Part shown: positions 44,901 through 56,100 of the stretch, in pieces
Position numbering within the stretch: position 1 is the stretch's first letter
Layout of the letters: every line of letters starts with the position of its first letter
DNA from: Lineus longissimus
Taxonomy: Eukaryota > Nemertea > Pilidiophora > Heteronemertea > Lineidae
Assembly: GCF_910592395.1 (NCBI RefSeq)
Contig: NC_088315.1
Span: forward strand, 2,501-66,500
DNA: 64,000 nt
Direction: 5' to 3'
Position numbers and translations under genes: made by a program
The notes under the pieces: model-generated
What the model was told of the DNA's origin: nothing
The model's input: only the letters and a program-made list of their open reading frames with translations
Database searches by the model: none

Positions 44901-45630
44901 AAGGGTGATGATAGTAAGGGTAATGATGGTAAGGGTGATGATGGTGAGGGTGATGATATACCCTTAGCATTTATCACACCATTCAAGTGCAATTGGCTTC
45001 ATGTTGTTTTAGTGACCTAACAGAGGCAAAATATGCGAACGTCGGGCTATCAGCCTAATAATGAGGAAGAGGTTCGAACTGAACCACTTCATATAGCTTA
45101 TCACGTTGTAAACTGCTCTATGTCAAAGTTAGTACAATAGATGATGTTCTCAACTTTGACGTTTTTCCAAATGTTCTTTTTCAGTCGTTACATATCATGT
45201 AGCTCTCATGGAGCGATGCTTTCTTGATTAAAATGTCCAAACACATCAAATAACAGATTATAGAACGACAGACGTGTCATATTGATTTCAAGTTTAATCC
45301 TGCAGTTTTTTTCTCGTGGTGTAATGTTACATGATGATTAAGCTTCAATATAGCCTCTAAAAATATCGATTGCAAGCGACTTTTTCCAACTAGCACTTGC
45401 AAAGTTAGCTGCAAGTGTGAAGGCGGCGTACAATTCACTGGTGAAAAAGAATCACATGTTTAACAAAATCATGGTGTGTGATAATACAGTACCTGTCTGA
45501 TGTTCCACCATCGTGACATTTCAGCAATAGGCCCTGTGACTCCAGAACACGCAGGCCCAAATAACATCACTTTCGGAGGTATGTTGTGCATCAAGTTAAA
45601 AAACTGTTTGGTACCATAAGCCATATCGCA
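28113..45630 (-). CDS. GABBR2: GABA-B receptor subunit 2-like class C GPCR
   Basis: Nineteen - strand exons join without a frame break from 45630 to about 28113, encoding about 910 residues without the missing N-terminus (about 1000 if the tail continues to 22153). The order is venus-flytrap ligand domain, seven membrane helices, coiled coil and Ser/Thr-rich tail. In vertebrates GABBR2 pairs with GABBR1 through the coiled coil and couples to Gi/o. The segment [10 protein letters not shown] between TM1 and TM2 and KTWRVHAIF after TM3 match subunit 2 rather than subunit 1, so a GABBR2 orthologue or an invertebrate GABBR2-like paralogue is likely. The signal peptide and first lobe start are not in the recognised exons. 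Introns carry a Harbinger derivative, a 2.4-kb TIR element and two splice-site-spanning minisatellites. Confidence 0.93.
29939..31953 (-). other. GABA-B intron with nested transposon
   Basis: The intron between the TM7 and coiled-coil exons holds the PIF/Harbinger-like element at 30276-31019. A short doubled word (AGATATAAGCCTTT followed by AGCCAAGAACGAACAAG) lies at about 31445-31505. The remainder is unremarkable. Confidence 0.7.
30276..31019 (+). mobile_element. Non-autonomous PIF/Harbinger-like DNA transposon
   Basis: The 744-bp element has terminal inverted repeats whose first 75 bp are identical, beginning AGCTCTGTACACACTGACAA. It is flanked on both sides by TTA, the target duplication typical of PIF/Harbinger. 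An ATG at 30464 opens a 108-codon frame starting MEDSKRRR and containing [17 protein letters not shown]. This resembles the basic N-terminus of Harbinger DDE transposases; the catalytic domain is missing. It is therefore an internal-deletion derivative. The perfect long TIRs suggest it moved recently. Confidence 0.75.
31954..34973 (-). CDS. GABBR2: GABA-B receptor seven-transmembrane exons
   Basis: In transcript order the exons are 34823-34973 (TM1, [20 protein letters not shown]), 34289-34421 (TM2), 33313-33420 (TM3), 32973-33095 (TM4), 32695-32805 (start of TM5) and 31954-32178 (rest of TM5 through TM7). Family signatures are [10 protein letters not shown] at TM3, WQIVDPLRR after TM4, YAYKGLLL then FLAWETR in TM5, and [10 protein letters not shown] before TM6. 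All junctions are in phase. The TM2-TM3 intron (33421-34288) is almost entirely a minisatellite that repeats the TM3 exon's own splice acceptor. Confidence 0.95.
32390..32600. repeat. AT-rich dispersed repeat, copy 4
   Basis: The copy lies in the intron between the 32178 and 32695 exons. It shares CAAAGTCAAAAAAGTTTTGG and the TTGGTTCATTTT word with the copies at 1600, 4380, 11480 and 46530. Confidence 0.7.
33421..34230 (-). repeat. 34-bp minisatellite repeating a GABA-B splice acceptor
   Basis: About 23 units of 34 bp, some 36-37 bp with an extra GAT, fill most of the 868-bp intron. On the transcribed strand every unit contains CTCTTCAG|GCC or CTCTACAG|GCC, and the unit abutting the exon at 33420 supplies the actual acceptor (ACTCTTCAG|GCTCGC). 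The array therefore offers about two dozen near-identical 3' splice sites. Only about 58 bp separate the donor at 34288 from the first unit. Confidence 0.92.
34974..39124 (-). CDS. GABBR2: GABA-B receptor ligand-domain exons, second half
   Basis: In transcript order the exons are 39059-39124, 37514-37699, 36122-36331, 35731-35809 and 35344-35427, leading to TM1 at 34973. They encode [17 protein letters not shown], the Trp-rich GWWKDDWW loop, [16 protein letters not shown], the ETDFRGVTG segment and the membrane-proximal GVMKKVGEF to KWRG linker. [13 protein letters not shown] is nearly the same as in vertebrate GABBR2. Each donor and acceptor is canonical. The 1.8-kb introns around 37700-39058 and 36332-37513 contain nothing recognised. 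Confidence 0.93.
40069..42477. mobile_element. TIR element with TTCCAGCT-rich subterminal repeats
   Basis: The ends carry the inverted pair CCCCTGCGAAAT (40069-40080) and ATTTCGCAGGGG (42466-42477). About 350 bp at each end is packed with AGCTGGAA/TTCCAGCT and GCTGGCA/TGCCAGC words facing inward, the arrangement of transposase-binding subterminal repeats. No transposase frame is present and a clear target duplication was not found (flanks GGTGACTG and TGTGGAAT). The middle includes a word GGCTCACCTTGTGAGCC (about 40992) and a roughly 120-bp imperfect repeat (41570-41910), perhaps nested elements. It lies in the GABA-B intron 39125-43093. Confidence 0.5.
43094..45630 (-). CDS. GABBR2: GABA-B receptor ligand-domain exons, first half
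   Basis: In transcript order the exons are 45493-45630 (46 codons, [12 protein letters not shown] through SRWWNIRQ), 44030-44215 (62 codons, [20 protein letters not shown] through GRFAY) and 43094-43192 (33 codons). They match the LB1 lobe after the YNDTEC segment of GABA-B subunits; LSYA.T...L.D...YP..FRTVPS is the strongest family signature. Entry phase at 45630 is 0, so the missing upstream exon should end in phase 0. The donor at 44029 lies at the edge of a 69-bp minisatellite that repeats it. Confidence 0.93.
43505..44095 (-). repeat. 69-bp minisatellite spanning a GABA-B splice donor
   Basis: On the transcribed strand each 69-bp unit contains the last 53 bp of the exon ending at 44030 (codons for [18 protein letters not shown]) plus the donor GTAAGTAAG and a few intron bases. 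The unit at 44030-44095 is the real exon end and seven further units follow in the intron, with a partial at 43505. All keep the donor intact. Since 69 is 23 codons, a transcript retaining units would stay in frame and add 23 residues per unit. Confidence 0.92.
44857..44957. repeat. GATGATGGTAAGGGT microsatellite
   Basis: About six imperfect 15-18-bp copies lie in the intron between 44215 and 45493; variation is mainly GGTAAG or GGTGAG. Confidence 0.85.
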
Positions 45631-45667
45631 CTGCAAAGATAGAAGTTAACAGTTATGAGCATCATTG

Positions 45668-45820
45668 TTAAACAGCTGTATGTGGAAAGGCGGAGTTATA
45701 CGTGATTAAACAGCTGTATGTGGAAAGGCGGAGTTATACGTGATTAAACAGCTGTATGTGGAAAGGCGGAGTTATACGTGATTAAACAGCTGTATGTGGA
45801 AAGGCGGAGTTATACGTGAT
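45668..45820. repeat. 38-bp minisatellite, 4 copies
   Basis: Four virtually identical units start TTAAACAGCTGTATGTGGAA. The array sits 37 bp upstream (in transcription order) of the first recognised GABA-B exon but does not include its acceptor. Confidence 0.95.
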
Positions 45821-46529
45821 TAGTCTCTTAAATAATGAGAACACTCTTAGAAATAAAGCTTTTTGAGATTTTTAGAGTTCTTTGGACAAATGTGCACCTC
45901 GTAGATATTTTTCAGTAAAACGAAAAACTCCTGATTTGCCTGACTCTTCTTTTGAAATACTCTGATAATAGTATTAGTTTTATACTCAAAGGCCCATACG
46001 GCGATAGTACACTTGCGCAACAGCAATATCTCACCTATCATCCCTGAAAGTTGCAGTGCTGTCTGCCAAGCGGTTACGGAGGAGTTGTCCAGAAACGATT
46101 TTGAAAGTTTTCAAAATTAGTCATAAAACAAAATATTTCATGCAAAAGATGAAAATCAATAGTTGAATAAAATCAATAGTCTTCCCAAGCTTATTGGCTG
46201 GGAAGCCTAATGAAATTCTAATGATTATGATAACAAGATGGCTGAATGCGTTTACTTTTTCTTAAATGATCGAATGTGTTCATGATGGCACTACACGGAT
46301 GTGCAATAAGACTAAAGCCGCTGATTTCACGGTTGATGGCTTCAGTGAGCCTCTTAAAGAAGAAAGCGGCTGCGATTGCCGGGAAGCCTTCTTTAATAGC
46401 ACGGCAACGACAATAACTCGCTTTGATGTTAAAAAGCAGTGAGAATCTATCCTCAAGAGGAACGATCGATAACAGATCGATGGATTTTTTATAACATTTC
46501 AAACATTTGATACTGCTTGCAATGAAACT

Positions 46530-47160
46530 TTATTCACCTGGGAGTGAAAAAAAGTGAGCAAAATATTTTTACTTAGAAAATTTTTCCGGGTTAGGCAGAA
46601 AAAATGAATTAAAATTTTGAAAAATTTTCAAAGTAAAAAAAGTTTCGGGACTGATGATTTTGGTTCATTTTGAGCAGAAAACAAAAAACCAGTGAAAAAA
46701 ATGTGTGGACTTAGCAATTTTTTCAGGGTTGGGGTAAGGGTTAGCAGAAAAAAAATCAAAATTTTGAAAAATATTCAAAGTCAAAAAAGTTTTGGGACTG
46801 ATGATTTTGGTTCGTTTTGAGCAGAAAATAAAAAAATCAGTGAAAAACATTTTTGGACTTAAAATTTTTTTTCAACTTTCAGTCAGTTCAAAATTTTGAA
46901 AAATTTTCAAAGTCAAAAAAGTTTTGGGACTGATGATGTTGGTTCATTTTGAGCAGAAAACAAAAAAAAAAAGTGAAAAAATCTTTGGACAAGGAAATTT
47001 TTTCAGGGTTGGGGTAAGGGTCAGAAGAAGAAAAAGTCAAAATTTTGAAAAATTTTCAAAGTCAAAAAGGTTTTGGGACTGATGATTTTGGTTCATTTTG
47101 AGCAGAAAATAAAACCCAGTGAAAAATTTTTTTTGACTTTTCTAACCCTAATGCTTTCAT
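46530..47160. repeat. AT-rich dispersed repeat, tandem copy 5
   Basis: Four tandem units with landmarks (GGGACTGATGAT) at 46648, 46794, 46926 and 47075 make this the longest copy of the dispersed family. Unit length varies between 132 and 149 bp. Some units carry GGGTTGGGGTAAGGGT, which is mildly telomere-like. Confidence 0.85.
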
Positions 47161-48707
47161 AAGTTCAAGCCCCGAAGGAGAGTGACATTTACTTATGAAG
47201 CCAAGTCATGATTAGGAATATCCGTTTCTATTCGCATTATGTGATCTGTCACCGGTAAGATCAGCAAACTGAGGAGCGCTCTCTCAACTGTATTAAGTCA
47301 TCCATTTATACAAAACTTGAAAACAAGATGCCATTCCACCATATCCCGCGGAGAGAAGCACCTAAATCACATTAGAAGTGCCAAAGTTAGACATATGGAC
47401 AAGGTCCGTCCGTGGTATCGCAAAACCATCGAAAGAGTTGTTTAGTTTAACGCATGCTTCGGCATGTTTTTGGCAGAAGCTTCTTTAACTTTCTACATTT
47501 TTCATCACCTATTTCGCTAAGGTAGCCAATCATTGACACGTCAATGACCTAACATGATTCATTGACCATTTCTCATATGCGTAACATCAGGTGACAAACT
47601 GAAACCACATAATCTAGATATTGCATCAACTATTAAAAAACGTGGACATTTAGAAATGTCATTATTGATCATTTTCGACAGGCAGCGAATAAACGCCTGT
47701 CAATCTAAAGATTAAGGCATGTGTTCTATAATTCGAACACACCTCCTCGAAAGGAATGGAAAAACCCTTATGCTGTTTTTGAAAGCACATTATATGTCGC
47801 TGGTGCCAGAAATAGTAGAGTCAGAATCCTGATCAAAACACCAGAACGCTCACTCCTTGACAAGAGCAAACAATTGTCTAATAATGGGCTCCTAGTGGCA
47901 TGATATAACCGCGGGATGCTTTCGCAATAATGAAAAGTGACCACGGACACTTGGTCTTCGTTATGGCCTGTCACGCTAACTCGCTAATGTTACCCCATTT
48001 TTGCTACTGTTGACGCTGGTGAACGCTAAGTGCGTTATTCTGCAAAAGTCACTAATTTGAGGATATTAATAAAATGGGCGGTTATTGTGTTCTTATGCAC
48101 TGAGATGGTTCCCTATCAACAAAAGTTCCATTGAATCAGTCGATCTTTGAGATAGTTTGGTGAGCTAGCGCTCTCAGATTTCGGCCCCTATGTCACAACT
48201 TGCCATTGTCTACAGTAACATTGATCTAGAATCTGTTTTGCGTTAACAATTAACAGTAATGTTGCATCTTAATACAGCATGTCTTACAAGCAGTGTTGCG
48301 TCTAAAAGTTATCAAGCAGCGTTTTGTCTGCATGGTGATTGATGACTCCATCCACCTGTCTAAATTCTAATCGGGAGGAATCACTTGCTATCGCAACTCC
48401 GACATAACGGTGGTAAAAAACGTGTTCATGTAAGGGGATCCAGCGGGCTCGCGTTGATTCGTTCATCATCGTGCGCTGCTTGTAAGCCCTTCATAATGAC
48501 TTTCTTATCGATTTAATTATAAGGTATTGCTCAAGAAAAAAGGAGCTTGACCAGGGTATATCGAAGCATTGGGAAAATAATTTCAATCGGATGGCGACAG
48601 AAATATTTGTACCAATTGTACGGACAAAGCTACAAGTTGAGGCAAAGTCCTGTACAATAAGCCTTTCAGCTGCCTTTATTTCTAAGGCTCTTGAAGTCGA
48701 GTACCCC

Positions 48708-49262
48708 AGTGTGGGAATTCGGACAGTGTCAGCAAGGTACTGTCCACTATGGTTACCACAGCGCTAGCAGACGACAATAACAAATTTGAAAACTCAGGAA
48801 GAGCCATAAAACATGAATTATTCGCTGTTGAATCTGCCCGAGTTTTCAAATTGTGCTTTGGTGTCACTGTCCGAATCCCCACACTAGTATCGAAGTGGCA
48901 CTCTACCAATTGTGCCTTGGTGTCACTGTCCGAATCCCCACACTGGTACCGAAGTGGCACTCTACCAATTGTGCCTTGCTGACACTTTCCGAATCCCCAC
49001 ACTAGTACCGAAGTGGCACTCTATCAATTGTGCCTTGGTGTCACTGTCCGAATCCCGACACTGGTACCGAAGTGGCACTCTACCAATTGTGCCTTGCTGT
49101 CACTGTCCGAATCCCCACACTGGTACCGAAGTGGCACTCTGCCAATTGTGCCTTGCTGACACTGTCCGAATCCCGACGCAAGTACCGAAATGGCACTCTA
49201 TACCAATTGTGCCTTGCTGACACTGTCCGAATCCCCACACAAGTACCGAAGTGGCACTCTAC
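48708..49262. repeat. 59-bp minisatellite with inverted partial copy
   Basis: About seven 59-bp units (GTGTCACTGTCCGAATCCCC and onward) run from 48861 to 49262. An inverted partial unit lies at 48708-48740. Between them a second, inner inverted pair (CAAATTTGAAAACTC near 48780, GAGTTTTCAAATTG near 48840) makes nested hairpins. No coding role is supported. Confidence 0.85.
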
Positions 49263-52200
49263 CAAACCATATTCAAATAAAACGGGTCCAAAGTGCACAT
49301 TTCCCAGCTACTTCCACTGACTAAACTTTTTCCAGTTTTACAATGACGATTTAACATACATGTATTCCCAAATTACCTGCTACCTAACTTGGTTTGCTGT
49401 TATCTGATGACTAAGTCTAATTACAGTAATCTGCCGCTGGTAGCATTTAACACTGAAGCAGTGAAGTTAAGGATTGCAAATTGCCTCAATCTAACCGTTG
49501 AATCATCTTACGATTCGCTACCAGGATCTCAGTATGGACTTTTTACTCGATGGCGAATACGGGCATGAGTACTTTTCTGTCAAATTCATGGTCTACATCA
49601 TTTTGTCTAATTCTCATCTACACAATGAAAAAAGGTAACTTGCTGTGGTTGCCAAGTTATTTGCTGGTGATGATCACAATCCTTTAAAGAGGATATTTCC
49701 TGTTCGTGGAACGTCTTCCAAAAGACACAAAGTGTCACATCTACACCAACGCAGGTACCGTAATCTGGCGGCTTGAGAATTACAAGTTTATTAAAAGGGA
49801 GACCGGACTTGTTGATCTTCTTGCGGAAAGATAACTCATGATGTGACCGATTCCCATTTCCTGAAAGAAAGGTTAAGCTCAGGAATGTAACAACCTATCC
49901 AACATTCGAGGATCTACACGATTTGACTAAGCAACCGTAAAAGCTCTCCTTACGCCTTAACAAGTTTCTAAGATGTAAATTCGTATCCACAGTCACTGTG
50001 CCAAATCAAACTCGATCAGCCACGATTTCAAATTTTCTTTACGGTGCAATAGTTGATATTCCACTGTGTAAAATGGCATTCCCGCCCTATCAGACGAACT
50101 GTAACTGGATATGACACATCCACTTACATGCCAGAGAATTCAATATCAGACAGCTAATGTCTTTATTGATTTTGTTGAAGCAGAGAGGCAGCTCTATTTC
50201 CCGTATTCTAAAGTTTAATAAGGCACATCTCCTTGGACCGTTAATTTGACATACACGTATTGTCTTAGGTGACATAGCACAACGAGGTGACTGCTCTCTG
50301 AGAGTATGTGATGTCAATACAGATTTGACTCAGGGTTAATGAAGGAATTTAGCAGAATTGGCATTGATAGGCATGACTTCATAGTGTCTCGAAGCTAACA
50401 TTCACCCTGCCCGAATGGTATTGAGCTGGCAGTATTACAAATACAGAGTCATACGTTGTTGCCAACTCAAACCCTGCCAGAAGCCTTTGATTGGAACTTA
50501 CTGCTGTGCTACCATGTAACTCAAGTATTCCTGTGCATCTTACATAGATGCAAAAATTTTAGTCTTCTCCTGATCAGAGCTAAATCAAAGAGGAAGATAC
50601 TTTTGTAATATATCCTACACCTGGCCTGCAACTTCACGATCACGTGGACTTAGGGTACATGCAATATAGGATCAATCCATCATGAATTCCTAGAAGATTG
50701 CTCCATAAAAAGCCCCAAAAGCTAGGTCACCAATATACCTATGCACAGGTTCCTTGGTCGAATAAGGCGACACCTTTCTATTGCACAACATTTTCATGTC
50801 TTCAAAGCTGGAGTCTTCAGCCAATCATCAGTCTGTATCTCACCAATCAGCCAACCAGCAGGCAACATCTGCTTTGATGGCGACCTAATGACCCCGATGG
50901 TCGCGGCGTGCCGGGGATACAACCAAGCTCATTTGTAGGAAATGGTGTTCTCCGTCTTCATCAGTGAACCATTGTTGGTCCCTCTGCGGTCACTGTTACA
51001 CGCGGCGGCATTCAGACACCTAATTTAGCAACCCTCTAAGAAGAAGGGAGTTTTTCTTTGATCGTTCTAGTGATCAGCTCGGGGTTTGATTACACTTCCA
51101 AGTGAGCCGTCATCGTCATAATCTTGCCAAGTGTGATCACCATGATGTCGCCAAAGGCCTACCAGGGATTTACCCGCCAGTGCTCTGGAACTGCCGGGTA
51201 AAACGCTGGTCGTTGGGCTATTCAATCATCCTCAAACATGGTGTACATTTTTCCTCGGCGATCATAATCGGTTAAATCCGTTACTCACACTTGACAAGGA
51301 TTAACGAAGACAAGAGAAAATCTTACACAGATTTCTTTATCATCCCTTCTTTTCATATTGGTGTACGTTCATAAAGACATTGGATCCCAAGATAATCGTT
51401 TAGGACCACGTCAAAGACTGGTCTTGGGAATTCCAAGTTCATTCCATTGACGAGTTGATTAGATGTGGTGAAGGAGCGTGGGCACTCTTTGACTGTAAGA
51501 TGGTATTCTGTTTTAGTAACAAGCAGATGCATATCATATCGATCCTGAAAAGCTGACACCTTAGCTGCAATCATTTCAGTAATAAACCAACGCAACTCAA
51601 GCAAAATCCAATATTGAAGTTCATATTTTGAATTCTAACCATTGGGAACGAAATGAGAGTCTGAGCTCAAAGTGCGCAACAATAACGATAGTCAAGGAGA
51701 AATTAACTTGCGGTATAATGCATGAAGAGCTGGCAATTTGAACAATCGTATATATCTTGTATAGTTTAAATATCCTTCACGAAGCGCTAGCATAACTTGG
51801 CTCCATCAGTGCACTTCGTGTAATAACTCATATGCAGGGAATGTTCTCGAAAAAAACAGGTAGTTCGCCAATGTGCTATGAAGAACTAATTCCGTTAGAT
51901 ATAAAATCGAAGCCAGAATCATCTGAGAAGTTGACTCGAGAAACTTCTTACTAACGCACCATTGTGGTTACTTATGTCAGTCTAAGAGTTAAGGTATTGT
52001 TACCAGTTTGGTTGGACGGGGGTCTACATTCTATGGTCAGCCGACGTCAACCTGCCATATTTACTCCATGTACGCCACATTGGTTCATTCATCAGGCTCG
52101 GATGTAAAACGTTGCAAGCCTATCACCATTGGCCCTCGAGAGTTCCCATGGCGGGTAAAATGATGTATTCTGTCAGTCCCGATGCCCTGAGGAAATAAAC

Positions 52201-55200
52201 TATGAAATGGGGTCCTGTCGAGGGAAGCCAATCTTCACATAGTATGTTCGTTAAACAGAAATCGACAAGTCTTCTCCGCAGATATGCAACTGGTGATGCT
52301 ATGTAGATCAGAGGGAAGGAATGAGAGACTTGACTTAGTTAGGAAAAGTTTATGAAGATGTGGAAACCCCCCAGGTCAAGCACTATTCAAATTACATCGC
52401 AAATAAATATTCGCGTTCTATTTTCTCATTTTGTCTGATCTGAAGAGAATTTCATTCACTATGCAATTCACAATGTCATTGATCATTTCTTTCAAAGAGT
52501 ATCTAATGAATTATATTGCTTGAGACAGGCCCATATCACCTCAGGGCCCAAAGCTTATTTAAACGCCTGCGGTTTCCCAAAGGTCAGCAACCGTTTTAAA
52601 TATGGAGACAATGGCATATTTGCCTCATCTTCTGATTCAATATCGGACTCCGGTTGGTTCTTGTGTAAGCAAATATACCTCGCAGCATCAGCGTCCTTTG
52701 AGAAATTACACGTGGTCGTATAATAACACCAATAAGGTTGTCGATTACTTAGTAGTAGCCGTTTGGCTGAGGTAGTTCTGTACTGATATGATAGGCTTAC
52801 CTGGGAGAGTGCCTCGGGGTGCTGTTAGATGAGGATGCAGGAACCAGGCAAGCAAAAGAAGGCGATAGGAGGGTGGTGACAACTGTAGCCATTTCTTCCG
52901 GGCAACCAATATCGTAACAATATGCGCCCCGGTAAAGCGTCTCGAAGGGGGGGGGGTCATTAGGATTTAGGAGCCAGGCAAGTAGAGGTGGGATAGAGGA
53001 GGGTTCTACGACTTTGAATGATGGCTGTAAACAAATACGAGAAATCCAATTCGTTTGAAAGGAGTTCACACACCATAACGTCTGTACCTCAAACCACCTT
53101 CAAATTTGTCACCAACTGTCTATGGTTATTCTAATCGTCAGGCTTCACAGTAATAAATAACCCGTCTTCTGATTGCAGCACGTTTTACTGCATTAGTGCA
53201 ATATAATACAGTAAAATGTATATGAAAATTCAAACGACGCTTTAAAACAATAATTACACTTGCCCGTTGGCATCGAACAAGTGGCATTTCCTGGTTCACA
53301 ATAGCAAAATAATCGCTGGTGTATTGTAGGAGCAATCAGCACTTCCGTTCCCTGCTTCGCGTCGGATGGCGGTTTCCTACGCAACTCACTTGGGGATTCA
53401 TCTCAATTATGCGCACAGTCTATATTGCCACGCGTCATTTTCTTTCATCTAAAGTGAAATTATTAGCGTGATTGACCTTTATGAAGACGTATAGCGTCTG
53501 ATGAATTAGAAATGAAAAGACTCAATGCCGTGACTCGCATTTAACTCTTAAATCTACTGGTGGTAATGTGACTGAGGAGACGATTTAAGTGATGGCGTTA
53601 CTGCTGATTCATTGCCACGAGCCACGCTGTGGTGGAACACGCACAGCCATAAAGTCGTCCTCTTAAGGTGGCACTCTAGCGTTGAACGCAAGGGGAAAGA
53701 AGACAAAATTCAGCTTAACTAAAAACTACCATCGCTTTTCACATTCTTGATGCCATATTTCACCATACTGGCCTGTAACTTCCTACTATACCCATGCGTG
53801 ATCTTATTCCAGCGTATGCCTCTTTAACAAAGGCTTCTCACTCTTCATCAACAACTAGTAAAGCTATGTTAGTCGAACAAAAAATATATCTTAAAAACAC
53901 ACGTTACTTGTTTTTCCAGTTTTTTTCGAACTTGTTTTTACTGAATATAACAGGTTGAACGTAATCAAAAGCTTCTAGATAAAAATTCTTCGAGAAACTC
54001 AAGAATCACTAACTAGCTATTCAAAGCGGCTCGCTTACTGCGATTGAACCTTCTCGAGTTGAGGGCGAATGGTTAAGTGCAGAAAACAGTGCGTTTTAAC
54101 AAGCTTCCAGAACAGTTGTTCAATTAGCGAGCACTGTTTTCTACGAGCTTTTTTAAACATGGGTGCCCTTCTTTTAATATTCTATTTATTTAGAAAATGG
54201 AATCTTAAGGTTTTTTTCAGAAAAATAACCAGTCCACATCATGTTCGAGTGTGCTCTGTCTATACAGTATTCGTCTCTGAGTTGGTACGCAACTCATGAA
54301 AGGTGTAAGTAAGTCAACTTACCTCAAATTACATAACGTATATTGGAAAAATGTATTAAGGGTATTGCTGTCGTACAGTATGAACTATTGTAGTTTCCAA
54401 AGCAAGAATCGACCAATGGAGCTAACAAACAATACCGACATCTCTGACATGTGCACCGCACACTCGTCAAAGCTTAAGACAATCTGCCGACAGCTAGTTA
54501 TCCAAGAATCTATCATCACTCTTAAGACATGCTAGCCTTGCTAATTGAAAGCATCAGGTAGTTGTCAGTTAGCATTATACACCAACAAGAGCTTGGGCTA
54601 ACAACTGGCTGAGGAAATATAATACTTACGATGTTATCGATGATTGTGATCGTGATGGTCATGTGAAAAGAAATGTGCTAAAGTCACCTCGAGGAAGAGC
54701 TAAGACGAGGAAGGGTGCGAGGGCCACAATCTTCTTAGAGTGATTCTGAGGAGAACGGCACGCTGCGTTGGAATATTCTATATCACATTATGGTGCTGAA
54801 CCTTCAGGAATGGAGGCTATTTGAGCTTTGGTATTTCGGCCAACACAAATATGCCCCCTCCAAGGGTTTTTTCAGTAAAAAAATGAAATGCCAATGGTTT
54901 TTGAGATTCTGAAAACCGCGGTTTGTCGCGGCATAAGTGGCAAAAACCACTTCCAAAGCAACATGTACAGTGGAAGTTACTGATTCTTGATTGTTTTGTC
55001 CGGAATTGTTCAAGGAGTTATGTGACAATGCCAAGTTTGACTGCAAGCCTGTAATACCACTGGTGGCGACTTGAGGAGATAAGTGCTATACACCTCCCTC
55101 CAAAGGGTGTACCGTCTCCGATATCCGAACTGTCCAAACCATGCTCTCCTCACCTACATACGTCACCAATAGTTGAGGTGGCCGGGGTTTAGGATACAGT

Positions 55201-56100
55201 AAGAATGGTCTTGATAGTGATGCCTCGAAGCGATGTACAGACGTATTAGACTTGCCAGACGCAGACCGCCTGGGATATTGTGACTGTCACTTGAGGCTGG
55301 TGATGAACTTCTTATTGTAATGTATTATGTATAAATATTAATCAGTCAATTAGCTTCAGATCAGTATAAGAGTAGGCTCCGCTTGCCTGCTGATAAATTG
55401 CATTTTTATTGTCAAGATAAACAAATTACGGCGGTTAAAGTCACTGACGAGCGTGCTCGGTTGATTTAGGTTGTCTACGACTCGTCCTGCAATCAGGCAG
55501 TAGCGCTCCCTGGGCGAGGCAGCTACTGTTTGAATTACGCAAGTTACAAGGAGTGCATAAAAGCCGACACAAACAATGGCCCAGACAGATAAATCTAGGA
55601 GACATGCGATTCCGGTTAAGACACGGTGCTTCCCAATTCAGACACGAACGGAAGCAATTCAGCGGCAATAGTAAAGGTTTTCGATACGCTGAGGTAAATC
55701 AATGAAACTTTCGATGGATTATCCCTTTATTAGCTTAGGAACTGGAAGCAGTTCATCTGCCTTTGATACAGTAAGCTTGTTGATACCCAACTAATGTAAA
55801 GCCGAACAAAGGCAGAAGAAAGTAGGGGAAATTAAATTAGTCATGATCGGTCGGTAAGCTATACCCGAGGGTTAAAGGATGAACTGAGATCAGGCCAACG
55901 AATCCTGCAATATTATGAACACATCTGCAATATAAGACTCGGCTGATTGATTCCTTTCTCAATACTAACCCTGAAGAAGGAAATGCGTTCTAAAGGCTAT
56001 TATGCACCATCAGGTCAACATGTCATACATCATCAAGAATGCACAGGTTATTCTTTAGACTGAAGACAAAGAATACATCAAACCAATAAGAAGTCATTTT
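49263..56100. other. No gene recognised
   Basis: Nearly 7 kb of unique-looking DNA without a supportable exon, RNA gene or repeat array. There is a run of nine G at about 52947. It could be the large first intron or upstream flank of the GABA-B gene. Confidence 0.4.

Larger units (their letters stand above)
45631..48700. other. Upstream of recognised GABA-B exons, no gene supported
   Basis: The stretch contains the 38-bp array (45668-45820) and the AT-rich repeat (46530-47160). The missing N-terminal GABA-B exon was looked for on the - strand, with phase-0 donor, in this stretch and was not recognised. A - strand frame at 46218-46502 has no family match or splice sites. Confidence 0.4.

Noticed and set aside
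46218-46502. A - strand 94-codon frame considered as the missing GABA-B N-terminus
   Set aside because: A weak PAIAAAF...AINRE resemblance was noted, but there is no phase-0 donor at the right place and no YNDTE-like end.
48861-49262. 59-bp array as a further splice-spanning array
   Set aside because: No recognised exon adjoins it and its units contain no convincing conserved donor or acceptor tied to a coding frame.
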